A stretch of DNA of 37,614 bases from a virus, in IMG/VR virus record IMGVR_UViG_3300035145_000392, positions 1-37,614 of that record; one strand, given 5' to 3'. Position 1 is the first letter of the stretch. The number at the start of each line of letters is the position of its first letter. The notes beneath the pieces were generated by a model. That model was not told the DNA's origin and made no database searches. It saw only the letters and a program-made list of their open reading frames with translations. Made by a program: the position numbers and the translations under genes. Positions 28,532 to 37,135 of this stretch are shown here, piece by piece.

Positions 28532-30538
28532 TTATGTCAACTGTCCAACGATCTCGTCGAATTCGACACCAGATCTTGTTGCAACAAATGTAAGTTCGAT
28601 TGTATTAATTGAACGTGCAGGTTTGATGAAGATACTCGCTTTGAACATGTTCGAATCAATGACCTGTGGTGTATTGACTGTTCCGTCTGAAACTACACGG
28701 AAGTCGATGATACCACGTCTACCTTGAATCTCACGCAAGAACGGTTCAACAATGTTGCGGAACTGTGTCTGCGTAAACTCATCATTTAGTTCGAACAAGA
28801 ACGATTGCGCTGCAGTTGCGATTGATTTCTCTACTGCGATAAACAATCTACGAACATTGATGCGATCAAATGCACTTGCGAAACCTTGACCAGTCTTGTC
28901 ACCAAACAACAGAATACCTTGACCTACTTGCGAGATAACTGGGTTGATGTCTGAACTGTACAGTTGATCTCTTTGGTCCTTGTTCGGGTTGAATGCAAGT
29001 TTGATAACATTCTTGATTACACCCTTACGATAACCTGCAGGAGATTCAAATGGTTGTACTCGTGAACACAGACCTGCCATATCACCGTTCAATGGAGTCC
29101 AACGGTATACATCGTTATATTTGTCATAACGATATTTATAACCAGAGTCCAGAACCATGTAAGAACTTGCTGTCAGTTTGTTACGATATGCAATTGCGTT
29201 TGTTAGTTTCGCATTTGTTTTAACTTCGTCTACAACTGCTTCTTTAGATGGTGAAACGAATGCAACGCAGTCTCTACGACTATCTGCAATGTTACCAATG
29301 ATGTAGTTTGCAATCTGTCCGTTGTCGTCACCCTTACCTTGTAGGACAAACGAGATGTCAATTTCGTTTGCATTTGCGAAGTTGTCATATGCAAGAGCAG
29401 TTGGTCCAAACGAAGCAGAACCTTCTGCAGTACCATCTGCACCACCTGATAGAGATTCGTATTCAGATGTTGCTGCAAGGAAGTGTGCAGTGTTTGCAAC
29501 ATTTACCCAAGAACTTAGATTCTCAATTACTGTTGCATAGTAGTTTGTTCTACCGTCTGAAAGTGTTGCACCTGCAGTTGTCGAAACGTCTTCGAATTTT
29601 TCTAGGACAGTTCCTTTAGTACCTGTGATTCCACCATCTGCGTCAATAACTGCAACATGATAGTTGTCTGTAGTTGGCGCCTTACCAAAGATACTTGCAT
29701 GTTTCCACTTGCGTGTCATTGATAGTGCACTCAGTGAAGATTCTGCAAGAGTAAATTTAGTTGCAAGAACTGCTTTGTACTCATAAACACCAATACTATT
29801 CGCAGGATCGAAAAGTGCAGAGTTGGCGGCATCTTCGTCTGACAAATACAGACCAGTTGCACCGACTTTGTTTTCGGTCCAAGTTGATAGTACGATATTT
29901 TGATATCCTACTGAGTCGTTACCTATAGTTACAAGATCATTCGCAGCAACGTTATCATATTGTGTTCTTGTCTGGAACTGGAATGTTGTCGATGCAAATT
30001 CTATATCTTGATCATATTGTGTATCTCCCACATCTGTGTTAGCGCCAAATAGAATTGATGATACTGGAATATCGCCTGCATCAAAAACATCTGCTTCAAA
30101 CGATCCAGATTTTACATATGCAACATCAATGTTGTTACCCAATTCACCAACATATTTTGCTTCGAATGCACCGAATGTAGAGTTTGCAACATCCAGAGTA
30201 CCACTCACGTCTGTGTTTGCGATGATTGTATTCGCTGGGTAGAACACATAATCATATGAGTCTGCCTTTGCAGATCCTGTAGTTTCTGCACGATGTACAA
30301 ACAATGCATTTGAATATGCAAGATAGTCTGCCGCAGTGAACCATGTTTCGTAGTTTGAATCTGATGGTTTACCAAAACGGTCTACTAGTTGGTTTTCTGA
30401 AGTAATAAGAATTGTTTCGTCGGTTGGACCCCAACCAAATACCCCCGCAATTGCAGCAGGAGGCGTTGCAATGGCTGGGACGACTTGGCTTGCGTCTACT
30501 TCACGAACTATTACGGAAGGACTTACGGAAAAAGCCAT
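28532..30538 (-). CDS. 18: Contractile tail sheath protein gp18
   Basis: A 668-aa sheath protein (T4 gp18 659 aa). The N-terminus (Ser-Pro-Ser-Val-Ile-Val-Arg-Glu-Val-Asp; Val-Phe-Gly-Trp-Gly-Pro) and the C-terminal conserved domain (Val-Arg-Arg-Leu-Phe-Ile-Ala-Val-Glu-Lys-Ser-Ile; Ile-Asp-Phe-Arg-Val-Val; Ile-Glu-Leu-Thr-Phe-Val-Ala-Thr) are family hallmarks. The middle is variable and exposed, and many Ala/Asp/Thr residues are seen there. AAGGAG lies before the ATG and TATAAATA 52 nt upstream. Confidence 0.97.
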   Translation of the reverse strand: MAFSVSPSVIVREVDASQVVPAIATPPAAIAGVFGWGPTDETILITSENQLVDRFGKPSDSNYETWFTAADYLAYSNALFVHRAETTGSAKADSYDYVFYPANTIIANTDVSGTLDVANSTFGAFEAKYVGELGNNIDVAYVKSGSFEADVFDAGDIPVSSILFGANTDVGDTQYDQDIEFASTTFQFQTRTQYDNVAANDLVTIGNDSVGYQNIVLSTWTENKVGATGLYLSDEDAANSALFDPANSIGVYEYKAVLATKFTLAESSLSALSMTRKWKHASIFGKAPTTDNYHVAVIDADGGITGTKGTVLEKFEDVSTTAGATLSDGRTNYYATVIENLSSWVNVANTAHFLAATSEYESLSGGADGTAEGSASFGPTALAYDNFANANEIDISFVLQGKGDDNGQIANYIIGNIADSRRDCVAFVSPSKEAVVDEVKTNAKLTNAIAYRNKLTASSYMVLDSGYKYRYDKYNDVYRWTPLNGDMAGLCSRVQPFESPAGYRKGVIKNVIKLAFNPNKDQRDQLYSSDINPVISQVGQGILLFGDKTGQGFASAFDRINVRRLFIAVEKSIATAAQSFLFELNDEFTQTQFRNIVEPFLREIQGRRGIIDFRVVSDGTVNTPQVIDSNMFKASIFIKPARSINTIELTFVATRSGVEFDEIVGQLT

Positions 30539-30589
30539 ATTTTTCTCCTTTGTATAAATTTATTTTTTATCAGTTCATATCACTGTTTT

Positions 30590-30597
30590 TATTTATA
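30590..30597 (-). promoter_or_regulatory. Late promoter for gene 18 (TATAAATA)
   Basis: TATAAATA on the minus strand in the gap after the gp17 stop, 52 nt before the gp18 ATG. It probably also covers genes 19 and 20. Confidence 0.8.
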
Positions 30598-30608
30598 AAA
30601 ACAAAAGT

Positions 30609-32237
30609 TTAAAATATCCAGTCGTCTTCACGCTTCACAGGTTGGAATCCACCTTGGGGTAGATCCTCACCTACATCGATGAACCCAAAGGGCAATAAAT
30701 CTTCTTCAATTTGTTCATCTGTCTTCTCCCTCAACATCATCATCGTGTTAATATCAGTCATATCTTTGAAATACATCTGATCTGTTAACCACGAGAAAAT
30801 TACCAAATTCATTACCAAATCATCATGTGAACCAGATTCCGCCTCGTAAGAGTTACCTTTTTTAGAAAACCGTGATAATTCCTGAATTGTATTAAAATCT
30901 TGTAAAATCAGTTGGTTCTGTTCTACCAACATTTTCAAAATAGAACATCCAACAGATTTTACACTCTTCGTTGTTCTTATGCCATTGTCTACGTTTTTGC
31001 CGAATCCTGCCGAAATCCTCTTTCCCATCCGACCTGCGTTTTCTGTATACAGAATGTTTTCATATCCATAATCCATCAGTAACACATCAGACACCTGTTC
31101 TCCTATATCGTTAATCTCGACAAGAACAGCTGCCTCGTGGTACAACATTCCTACTCTATATATAATAGATGCGAAATCAACTGGCCCTACCATATTGTCT
31201 CTGAACGTGCAGACTTGTTTATATGGCATCTCAGTGATATCAATTACTGTAAACGTTGAATAGTCCAATCCTTTACCACGAGAAACGTCGACTGTCATCA
31301 CATAAGTCCGATCTCTATCGGGTCTCTCATATTGAAAAAGGTTGTCTTGTTCTGCAATCGGACGTGAGGGTGCAAGTTCTTTCAGCTTTGCACCGTTGAC
31401 CAATGTACCAGAACTTCCCAGAAACTCACAACAGTATTCCTGTCTGAACTTCTGTTCATCATAATCAAGTGCGGCCAAGGTTTCTTGTCGCCACTTCTCA
31501 TCTCTGCCAGGCACGTCATTCCACATGACCTTGACAAATTCGTATCCGTTTGTTTTTTCTTCTGCGCCCTTACAGGTTTTCCAAAAGTGGTTCAAACCAT
31601 TTGGTGTTGATGTCATTAATAGTTTTGTAGAGTCACCTGATGAGATTGTAGGATATACAGATGCGAAGAACTCATCATATCCTTCAATAAATGCAACCTC
31701 ATCCAAGTACAGGAAGTTAACAGACTTACCACGAATTGCACTGGAAGATGTTGTACCCGCAAGGATCTGACAACCGTTCTCTAATGCAATGTTACCCTTG
31801 TTCCATTCTTCAACGCCTTGCTGCAACCATTTAGGCAATGCTTCAAATGCTAATTTAACACGAGACATAACCTCACGAGATGCATCACCTTTGTTTGCAA
31901 GGATTGCAACTGTCTTGAATTCATTGAATAGAATATAATGAAGAATGACTGCAACTGCAGTTGTTGTCTTACCAGACTGTCGTGCAGTCAAAACTGCAAC
32001 ACGTCTGTGATTTGTAATTTTTTTAGTGATGTCTTCTTGATAATCATACATCTTAAAGGGAACGAGTCCCTTGTCCACGTGTACAATTTTAATATATTTC
32101 TTTGCGAAGTAAATAGGATCTTCTGCACACTTCATATACTCCTTGAGCATTTGTTGTGTGTATTCTATTTGTTCTCCAACCCTCTTTAGGTTGTTATTAC
32201 CAAGATATCCCCTAGTTAGTGGATCAACTATTGCCAT
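30609..32237 (-). CDS. 17: Large terminase subunit gp17
   Basis: A 542-aa packaging ATPase/nuclease (T4 gp17 610 aa). Walker A is Ala-Arg-Gln-Ser-Gly-Lys-Thr (85-91), Walker B Phe-Leu-Tyr-Leu-Asp-Glu (about 175-180), followed by the Thr-Ser-Thr-Pro-Asn-Gly coupling motif. The C-terminal RNase H-like nuclease shows Asp-Val-Ser-Arg-Gly-Lys-Gly and His-Asp-Asp-Leu-Val. ATG 32237 with GAGG upstream is preferred to an in-frame GTG at 32246. It overlaps the gp16 gene by 14 nt, as is usual in T4-like phages. It drives headful DNA packaging. Confidence 0.97.
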   Translation of the reverse strand: MAIVDPLTRGYLGNNNLKRVGEQIEYTQQMLKEYMKCAEDPIYFAKKYIKIVHVDKGLVPFKMYDYQEDITKKITNHRRVAVLTARQSGKTTTAVAVILHYILFNEFKTVAILANKGDASREVMSRVKLAFEALPKWLQQGVEEWNKGNIALENGCQILAGTTSSSAIRGKSVNFLYLDEVAFIEGYDEFFASVYPTISSGDSTKLLMTSTPNGLNHFWKTCKGAEEKTNGYEFVKVMWNDVPGRDEKWRQETLAALDYDEQKFRQEYCCEFLGSSGTLVNGAKLKELAPSRPIAEQDNLFQYERPDRDRTYVMTVDVSRGKGLDYSTFTVIDITEMPYKQVCTFRDNMVGPVDFASIIYRVGMLYHEAAVLVEINDIGEQVSDVLLMDYGYENILYTENAGRMGKRISAGFGKNVDNGIRTTKSVKSVGCSILKMLVEQNQLILQDFNTIQELSRFSKKGNSYEAESGSHDDLVMNLVIFSWLTDQMYFKDMTDINTMMMLREKTDEQIEEDLLPFGFIDVGEDLPQGGFQPVKREDDWIF

Positions 32238-32823
32238 TATCCTCACCCTTCAACATACTTAGTAAGTCTGCAGTAGAGACGATTAGGTTATTGTTCGTCA
32301 CATTCGTTTCTGGTTTACCGAATGCATCCTCATCTTTAACCATTTTCTTTTTAGAAGAAATTTCTACATACTCTTTGTTTGCATCTAGGAGTGTCTTCAT
32401 AAGTGTGGAAACCACCTCGAATGCACGAGGTGATTCCGATTGTTTTGCGATCTCAACCATTTCTCTCACTGCATCATCACCTAAGTTGATGATATTTGCA
32501 ACATTAGATCTGGCCAATTCGAGATCCTTTAGGTTCTCATCGCTGGCCTCATTTGAGGTAGCGAGTGATCGTACCTCTCCTTCAACAACTTGCAGATCGT
32601 TCGTCTGCGTCTGCGATCCTTCTGTTTGCGAATTTTTCTCCAATTGAGGTTTCGCCAATACCCCTTCGTTCGATTGTCTATCCTCGTCAGTTTGACTTTG
32701 TTCTCCACTAGATCCGAGTCCTCGTAGAGATCCAACATTCTCATGTGGTTCTGTAGTGTCTTCTGCTTGAGTTTCTGCAAGTGAACGTACCCCCATTGAT
32801 TGTGAAATTTTATCATCTATCAT
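32224..32823 (-). CDS. 16: Small terminase subunit gp16
   Basis: A 199-aa protein from ATG 32823, which overlaps the gp15 stop and has AGAGGT upstream; the longer frame to 32859 is rejected. The central part (Leu-Glu-Leu-Ala-Arg-Ser-Asn-Val-Ala-Asn-Ile-Ile; Ala-Phe-Glu-Val-Val-Ser-Thr-Leu-Met-Lys-Thr-Leu) matches the oligomerising coiled-coil of T4-like gp16. The first 85 residues are polar, Gln/Glu/Ser-rich and look disordered; T4 gp16 is 164 aa. It recognises phage DNA and stimulates gp17. Confidence 0.88.
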   Translation of the reverse strand: MIDDKISQSMGVRSLAETQAEDTTEPHENVGSLRGLGSSGEQSQTDEDRQSNEGVLAKPQLEKNSQTEGSQTQTNDLQVVEGEVRSLATSNEASDENLKDLELARSNVANIINLGDDAVREMVEIAKQSESPRAFEVVSTLMKTLLDANKEYVEISSKKKMVKDEDAFGKPETNVTNNNLIVSTADLLSMLKGEDNGNS

Positions 32824-33641
32824 TCTGTATTCACCTCTACAATATTGATGACGCCCCAATCGTCGTCAAATTCAATTTGTCCAAATGGTATAGTTTCGTC
32901 AACGTCTGTAGTTGGTTGACCATTAGCGGTCAAACCAGGCTGTGTTGTAAATCTGGATTCCCAGACTTCATCAATATCGGCGGTTGGACTTGTATTTTGT
33001 GTTAACTTTACATCTACAAATTTGATGACTGGTTTTGATCTATTTGGTCCAAAGTACCACGCTTTCATAGTAAACCCTAAAGTATAAAGAACACTTTGTC
33101 TTTCAGTAAAGTCTCCCTCATACACTTCTTCTGTTGTTACACTATTTAACACCAGAGGAATATCAATTGGTTCTAGATTATCCATCAACTTAACTGTCGA
33201 TGTGAAATCTGGATTAAAGAAAGGAACAATCTGTTCCATAATTTTTGCAGCATCTTCTGAGTACTTAGTCATGATGTACAAAGAGAATTCCAAATTATAT
33301 GGAACACCCGCATAAACAAACCCACGACCAATTGCACCATCTTCAATGGTTGCTTTACGGATTTTGGTTGTAGGATTAATCTTACGTTCACCATCATATG
33401 TCATACTGTTCAACTCGAATGACATTCGAGGCAACGTAATTGCAGTCGGACGATCAAGATCTGGATCTTGGGTCACACGTGCAAGAATCTTTTGAAAGGG
33501 CGCATAAGAAATCGGAACTATCATTTCCTGTTCTGTGTTAGAATCGATAGTTCTTTTGATTTTAAGTTGATTGAAATACGTCCCAAAGATTGCGACATAC
33601 TTTCTAGTTGTTTCGTTATAAAAATAATTTGCTATAGCCAT
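32820..33641 (-). CDS. 15: Tail terminator / sheath stabiliser gp15
   Basis: A 273-aa protein in the gp15 position and of the right size (T4 272 aa). The N-terminus with Tyr-Phe-Tyr-Asn-Glu-Thr-Thr-Arg-Lys-Tyr, Phe-Gly-Thr-Tyr-Phe-Asn, Arg-Met-Ser-Phe-Glu-Leu and Pro-Tyr-Asn-Leu-Glu-Phe-Ser-Leu are typical. It caps the tail tube and sheath. ATG overlaps the gp14 stop (TAATG) and its stop overlaps the gp16 start. Confidence 0.93.
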   Translation of the reverse strand: MAIANYFYNETTRKYVAIFGTYFNQLKIKRTIDSNTEQEMIVPISYAPFQKILARVTQDPDLDRPTAITLPRMSFELNSMTYDGERKINPTTKIRKATIEDGAIGRGFVYAGVPYNLEFSLYIMTKYSEDAAKIMEQIVPFFNPDFTSTVKLMDNLEPIDIPLVLNSVTTEEVYEGDFTERQSVLYTLGFTMKAWYFGPNRSKPVIKFVDVKLTQNTSPTADIDEVWESRFTTQPGLTANGQPTTDVDETIPFGQIEFDDDWGVINIVEVNTE

Positions 33642-34351
33642 TAGGTGTTCGCCTCAGGTGGTTCATCATCGTCAAAATTGATCGTCTCACTAAACGGATC
33701 CATTTCCGTGAAGTCGATGATGTCGTCTGCAGTTTTTTCGAAGAAGAAGTTGTCAGCAATTGGATCTGCGTTTGCAAGTGCCTCCAATGTATTTGTATTT
33801 GAAGTACCACCCACTGTCGTTTGATAATCTTTAAGAATATCATCAAGATGACTAAATCCAGTTTCAATTCTTTCATTACTATATTCTAACAACTCACAAC
33901 GTAAGTCATACACTTGTAGTGCACCGCTCTGATAGAACACACTCTCATGTTCGACGTACATGACTTTAAACAATTTACCATTGATTGGGAAGTAAATAAT
34001 ATCTCCCTCTAATGGACGTGTTCTTGTGGCGACTTCTTTGGTGACATATCTTTCAAATGTTCTAATCGCTACTGTGAAAGTAACTTGGTCTCTAATCTGC
34101 AAACCAAACTTAGATAGGAAGTCACCCTCTCCCTCAAATCCATCAACACTCTTGACGTACATCTCCATCTTATATACACTATTGTATAGAGGAGTATCGT
34201 CTTCATTAAGAATGTTATCCACCGAACCTGCAGTACGTGGTAAGTATTCAATGTCAACACCATAAATCTTGATCGACTCAATAACTAAGTCATCAATGAG
34301 TTGTTGTTCATTGAAATGTTTGGTTTGGTTGAAGAAGGTTGAAGTTGCCAT
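33641..34351 (-). CDS. 14: Neck protein gp14
   Basis: A 236-aa neck protein (T4 256 aa). Segments include Phe-Phe-Asn-Gln-Thr, Ile-Tyr-Gly-Val-Asp-Ile-Glu-Tyr-Leu-Pro-Arg and Lys-Phe-Gly-Leu-Gln-Ile-Arg-Asp. Together with gp13 it joins head and tail. The C-terminal third is acidic. It begins 3 nt after the gp13 stop, with only a weak ribosome site, so translation is probably coupled. Confidence 0.93.
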   Translation of the reverse strand: MATSTFFNQTKHFNEQQLIDDLVIESIKIYGVDIEYLPRTAGSVDNILNEDDTPLYNSVYKMEMYVKSVDGFEGEGDFLSKFGLQIRDQVTFTVAIRTFERYVTKEVATRTRPLEGDIIYFPINGKLFKVMYVEHESVFYQSGALQVYDLRCELLEYSNERIETGFSHLDDILKDYQTTVGGTSNTNTLEALANADPIADNFFFEKTADDIIDFTEMDPFSETINFDDDEPPEANT

Positions 34352-34354
34352 GTT

Positions 34355-35098
34355 TTAACCAATGAAGTTATAGGTTAGTGGTTGAAGACTTTGAATTGCA
34401 TCTTCTTCCATCTTTTCTCTCTCTGCACGTGCTTCTTGTAGAATTTGTTCTCCGTTGAACTGAACTCCGCCAACAAGTTGCATCTGAGTGAATTTAGTTA
34501 AATTCAACCCCCACTGTTCACGCACCAATACAGATGCGTAGTTTTGCAACCAACGATCTCCCCATACATCAGGGTACGTACCCGCATCAATCACATCGTA
34601 TGCTTCTATCACAATGTAGTCACCTACGACAAACATTTCTTTCGTAACATCGATGTGGAGTCTGTTTACATGTTTGTTGTATCTGACCATTGGTTGTCCG
34701 ACCAACATGTCTTGCAAAAGTTCTAGGTGTGACATTGTCATGTAATAGTTGGCAACATCGTAACCTGTAATGTCTTCGACGTTGTTTAGGACATATTGAT
34801 ATGACACATTAAATGCACCCGATCCTGCTGAGATGGATGACTTTAGATCAAATACTTTTGAGATACCAAGTATGTTTGCAGGAAGGGGAAAGTATCCGTT
34901 ATCAATATCATCTTGTGTGATTTGATGTTTCAGATATACAAGTTGGCTACCATTATAGTGATAGTCACGCCAGAAAGAAACCGCTTCATCAACACGATCT
35001 TCGACCTGTTCATCTGAAACGTTTACTTCGATAACTGGCGCACCAATTTTTCTTAGGATGTATTCTATAAATTCTTGTCTAGTTACTGGCTGTGCCAT
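34355..35098 (-). CDS. 13: Neck protein gp13
   Basis: A 247-aa neck protein (T4 309 aa). Family segments are Phe-Ile-Glu-Tyr-Ile-Leu-Arg-Lys-Ile-Gly-Ala-Pro-Val-Ile, Val-Asp-Glu-Ala-Val-Ser-Phe-Trp-Arg-Asp-Tyr and Trp-Gly-Asp-Arg-Trp-Leu-Gln-Asn-Tyr. It completes the head and prepares it for tail joining. AGGGA precedes the ATG; TATAAATA lies 38-45 nt upstream and probably drives genes 13 to 17. Confidence 0.93.
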   Translation of the reverse strand: MAQPVTRQEFIEYILRKIGAPVIEVNVSDEQVEDRVDEAVSFWRDYHYNGSQLVYLKHQITQDDIDNGYFPLPANILGISKVFDLKSSISAGSGAFNVSYQYVLNNVEDITGYDVANYYMTMSHLELLQDMLVGQPMVRYNKHVNRLHIDVTKEMFVVGDYIVIEAYDVIDAGTYPDVWGDRWLQNYASVLVREQWGLNLTKFTQMQLVGGVQFNGEQILQEARAEREKMEEDAIQSLQPLTYNFIG

Positions 35099-35135
35099 GA
35101 CGTGTTCCCTGTGAACTTTTTATTAGATTTATAGA

Positions 35136-35143
35136 TATTTATA
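35136..35143 (-). promoter_or_regulatory. Late promoter for gene 13 (TATAAATA)
   Basis: TATAAATA on the minus strand, abutting the stop of the nucleotidyltransferase gene, 38-45 nt before the gp13 ATG. Confidence 0.8.
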
Positions 35144-35908
35144 TCATCTGCGCTCTATGTCTTCTTCAGTCAGTTCGTCGCCCATCCATACTTCAATAAC
35201 CTTTACAGGTTTGTCTCCAACGTTCGTCGCTTTGTGCCACGATCTTTTTGGAATATCAATACTATCACCAGTTACATAAACACCAGATGTTTTATATCCA
35301 TTTGCAAATTCTAAATCCATTTGCAGTTTTCCATCGACGATGTGCCAATGTTCAGATCTTTGAAAGTGTCTCTGATCTGATAGAGACTTGTCTGGATCAA
35401 TAGAAAGTTCTTTGACTTTCCAGTGTCCATTCTGATCTAGTTCTCTGTATTTACCCCAGAGTCTTTGAGTGGTAGGTTTCTCCCATTCTTTTAAAATCCA
35501 AGACGAAGAGTTCTTTTTATCTTCCCCACCCACTCCGAATTTGAAAGATAGATTCGAAGACGCAACTTCCATTTCAGGTATGTTATCAGAATTTCTATCT
35601 CCACCATTAGCAAAAATAATCTGATCTTCCGTATATTTACCACAAAGTTCCTCCAAAAAGTTTTTACAACTGTTATCTTCGTCGTGGTGTGGTTTAAAAG
35701 GAACAACCTGATCTACGACATCCAACGACCCAATAATTGTTGCACGTTCGGTGAGGGGCATGAAATGACGCCCCTTCTTTCTCGCAAGCCACTCATCACT
35801 ATTAACACCAACGATGAGTCGATCACCCAACATTCTCGCACTTTCAAAGTATGCAATGTGACCACTATGTAAAGGATCAAATCCGCCAGACACCACAACA
35901 ATCTTCAA
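35144..35908 (-). CDS. Nucleotidyltransferase-cupin fusion
   Basis: A 254-aa two-domain protein. Residues 1-125 are a cytidylyltransferase-like domain: Gly-Gly-Phe-Asp-Pro-Leu-His14-Ser-Gly-His17, with Gly-Gly-Asp-Arg-Asn at 102-106 as in HldE/glycerol-3-phosphate cytidylyltransferases. Residues 148-250 are a cupin resembling the C-terminus of type II mannose-6-phosphate isomerase/GMP enzymes: Leu-Trp-Gly-Lys-Tyr, Val-Lys-Glu-Leu, Arg-His181-Phe-Gln-Arg-Ser-Glu-His187-Trp, Ile-Pro-Lys-Arg-Ser-Trp-His225. Likely activity is making or modifying an activated sugar or polyol phosphate. The start is TTG 35908 with AGGAG upstream. Known ManC enzymes pair this cupin with a different nucleotidyltransferase. 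Confidence 0.8.
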   Translation of the reverse strand: MKIVVVSGGFDPLHSGHIAYFESARMLGDRLIVGVNSDEWLARKKGRHFMPLTERATIIGSLDVVDQVVPFKPHHDEDNSCKNFLEELCGKYTEDQIIFANGGDRNSDNIPEMEVASSNLSFKFGVGGEDKKNSSSWILKEWEKPTTQRLWGKYRELDQNGHWKVKELSIDPDKSLSDQRHFQRSEHWHIVDGKLQMDLEFANGYKTSGVYVTGDSIDIPKRSWHKATNVGDKPVKVIEVWMGDELTEEDIERR

Positions 35909-35910
35909 AT

Positions 35911-37134
35911 CTACACTCCTTTGTTACTCATCATATAATCCCAAAACAAATTCTTCTCATTACTCTTATAGAGTTGCGGGGGAATATTTTCTAGGATATC
36001 TCTATGAACATACCAATCTTCGTATTCTGTATCGGGTCTAAAACACAGATTTTGACATACAAGTTCATAACCTGCGTCTTTTAAAATCTGTCTTGACTCT
36101 TGTCTAATACTATTATCTAGTCGATAAGCATCATGTTCAAATTGAATAACATTAAATTTAAACCTATGGAAAGGCATATTTCTTAAAACTTGAATTGATG
36201 TTTCATCAGTATCGATCTGTAGAAAGTCAATCGTGTTTTCCATACAATGTTTCACCAAAAGATCTTCAAAGTCGATCTCTAACGCATTTGCATTAAGGAT
36301 AGTGTTTGTACGTTTCTGAGAAAACTCATATGCAAGGTGAGCAGACCATTCAATAGAAATACCTCTCCACCCAAATTGAGTTTCTAGTAGTGCAGTATTA
36401 TTATGAGTGAATGGATTTCCTGCACCAATCTCTAAGTAAGTACCGTTGCGTTTACCATTCAGACATGCAAGTACAAACATGTCTTGAAAATGTTTTGAAT
36501 AATTTTTATCGACATTTTTAATACCGTCAAAAGGTGCGGTAAACTTAACTGCATCACCTCTTTCATAAGGGACCGCATCTGGCCAACCAATTTTATTCAA
36601 AAGACTTCTTACGTAATCAACGTAACCCGCTGTCGCTTCAAAAGGTCTGCGATAAAGGATATCAAAGAACATTCGTCTACCACTCTCCACACCAGAGATC
36701 TGCCAAGTTCCTAGTGCTCGTAAGAAATATAGTTCACTTATGCCTGGCCATTCAATACCAATATCTTCTTTCTCAATAAACTCCAAACCCAATTTCGCAT
36801 GATTAAGACAAAGTCTCCAATCGTTCACTTTCTCACCGTGTTTTGCAAGAAAGTAATGTGCTTCTGGTCTCGTTGGTATAAGTCCCAACGCATGTTGAAA
36901 TAGACCAGTAACAGTGTAATTACGACCACCCTGTCTATCATATGCAAGTCCTGCATAAATCATACATTTATATTGAAGTTCTAGATCCTCTTCTTCGATG
37001 TCTGCACAACGAATGTAGAAAGAGATTGCAGCTGCACCTTGTTCTAGTTTATCATACTCACGTGCAAGGTCAAACATTTTATAAGTGTTCTTAGGATCTA
37101 AGATATGTTCATTCAATAGTTCTTGTAAATTCAT
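35911..37134 (-). CDS. TPR-like repeat plus FkbM-type methyltransferase
   Basis: A 407-aa protein. Residues 15-170 are helical repeats of TPR type (Ala-Gly-Leu-Ala-Tyr-Asp-Arg; Ala-His-Tyr-Phe-Leu-Ala-Lys). Residues 215-385 are a class I SAM methyltransferase of FkbM type: Tyr-Leu-Glu-Ile-Gly-Ala-Gly (233-239), Gly-Ile-Ser-Ile-Glu-Trp (258-263) and Phe-Leu-Gln-Ile-Asp-Thr-Asp-Glu (304-311). FkbM enzymes methylate hydroxyls of sugars and polyketides. The gene reads with its neighbours; its 3' end holds the ribosome binding site of the next gene. GAGG lies before its ATG. It would use SAM, possibly from the phage MetK. Confidence 0.82.
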   Translation of the reverse strand: MNLQELLNEHILDPKNTYKMFDLAREYDKLEQGAAAISFYIRCADIEEEDLELQYKCMIYAGLAYDRQGGRNYTVTGLFQHALGLIPTRPEAHYFLAKHGEKVNDWRLCLNHAKLGLEFIEKEDIGIEWPGISELYFLRALGTWQISGVESGRRMFFDILYRRPFEATAGYVDYVRSLLNKIGWPDAVPYERGDAVKFTAPFDGIKNVDKNYSKHFQDMFVLACLNGKRNGTYLEIGAGNPFTHNNTALLETQFGWRGISIEWSAHLAYEFSQKRTNTILNANALEIDFEDLLVKHCMENTIDFLQIDTDETSIQVLRNMPFHRFKFNVIQFEHDAYRLDNSIRQESRQILKDAGYELVCQNLCFRPDTEYEDWYVHRDILENIPPQLYKSNEKNLFWDYMMSNKGV

Positions 37135-37135
37135 C

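Noticed and set aside
30552-30560. TATAAATTT on the plus strand in the gp17-gp18 gap
   Set aside because: No plus-strand gene follows; the box does not match TATAAATA and faces the wrong way.
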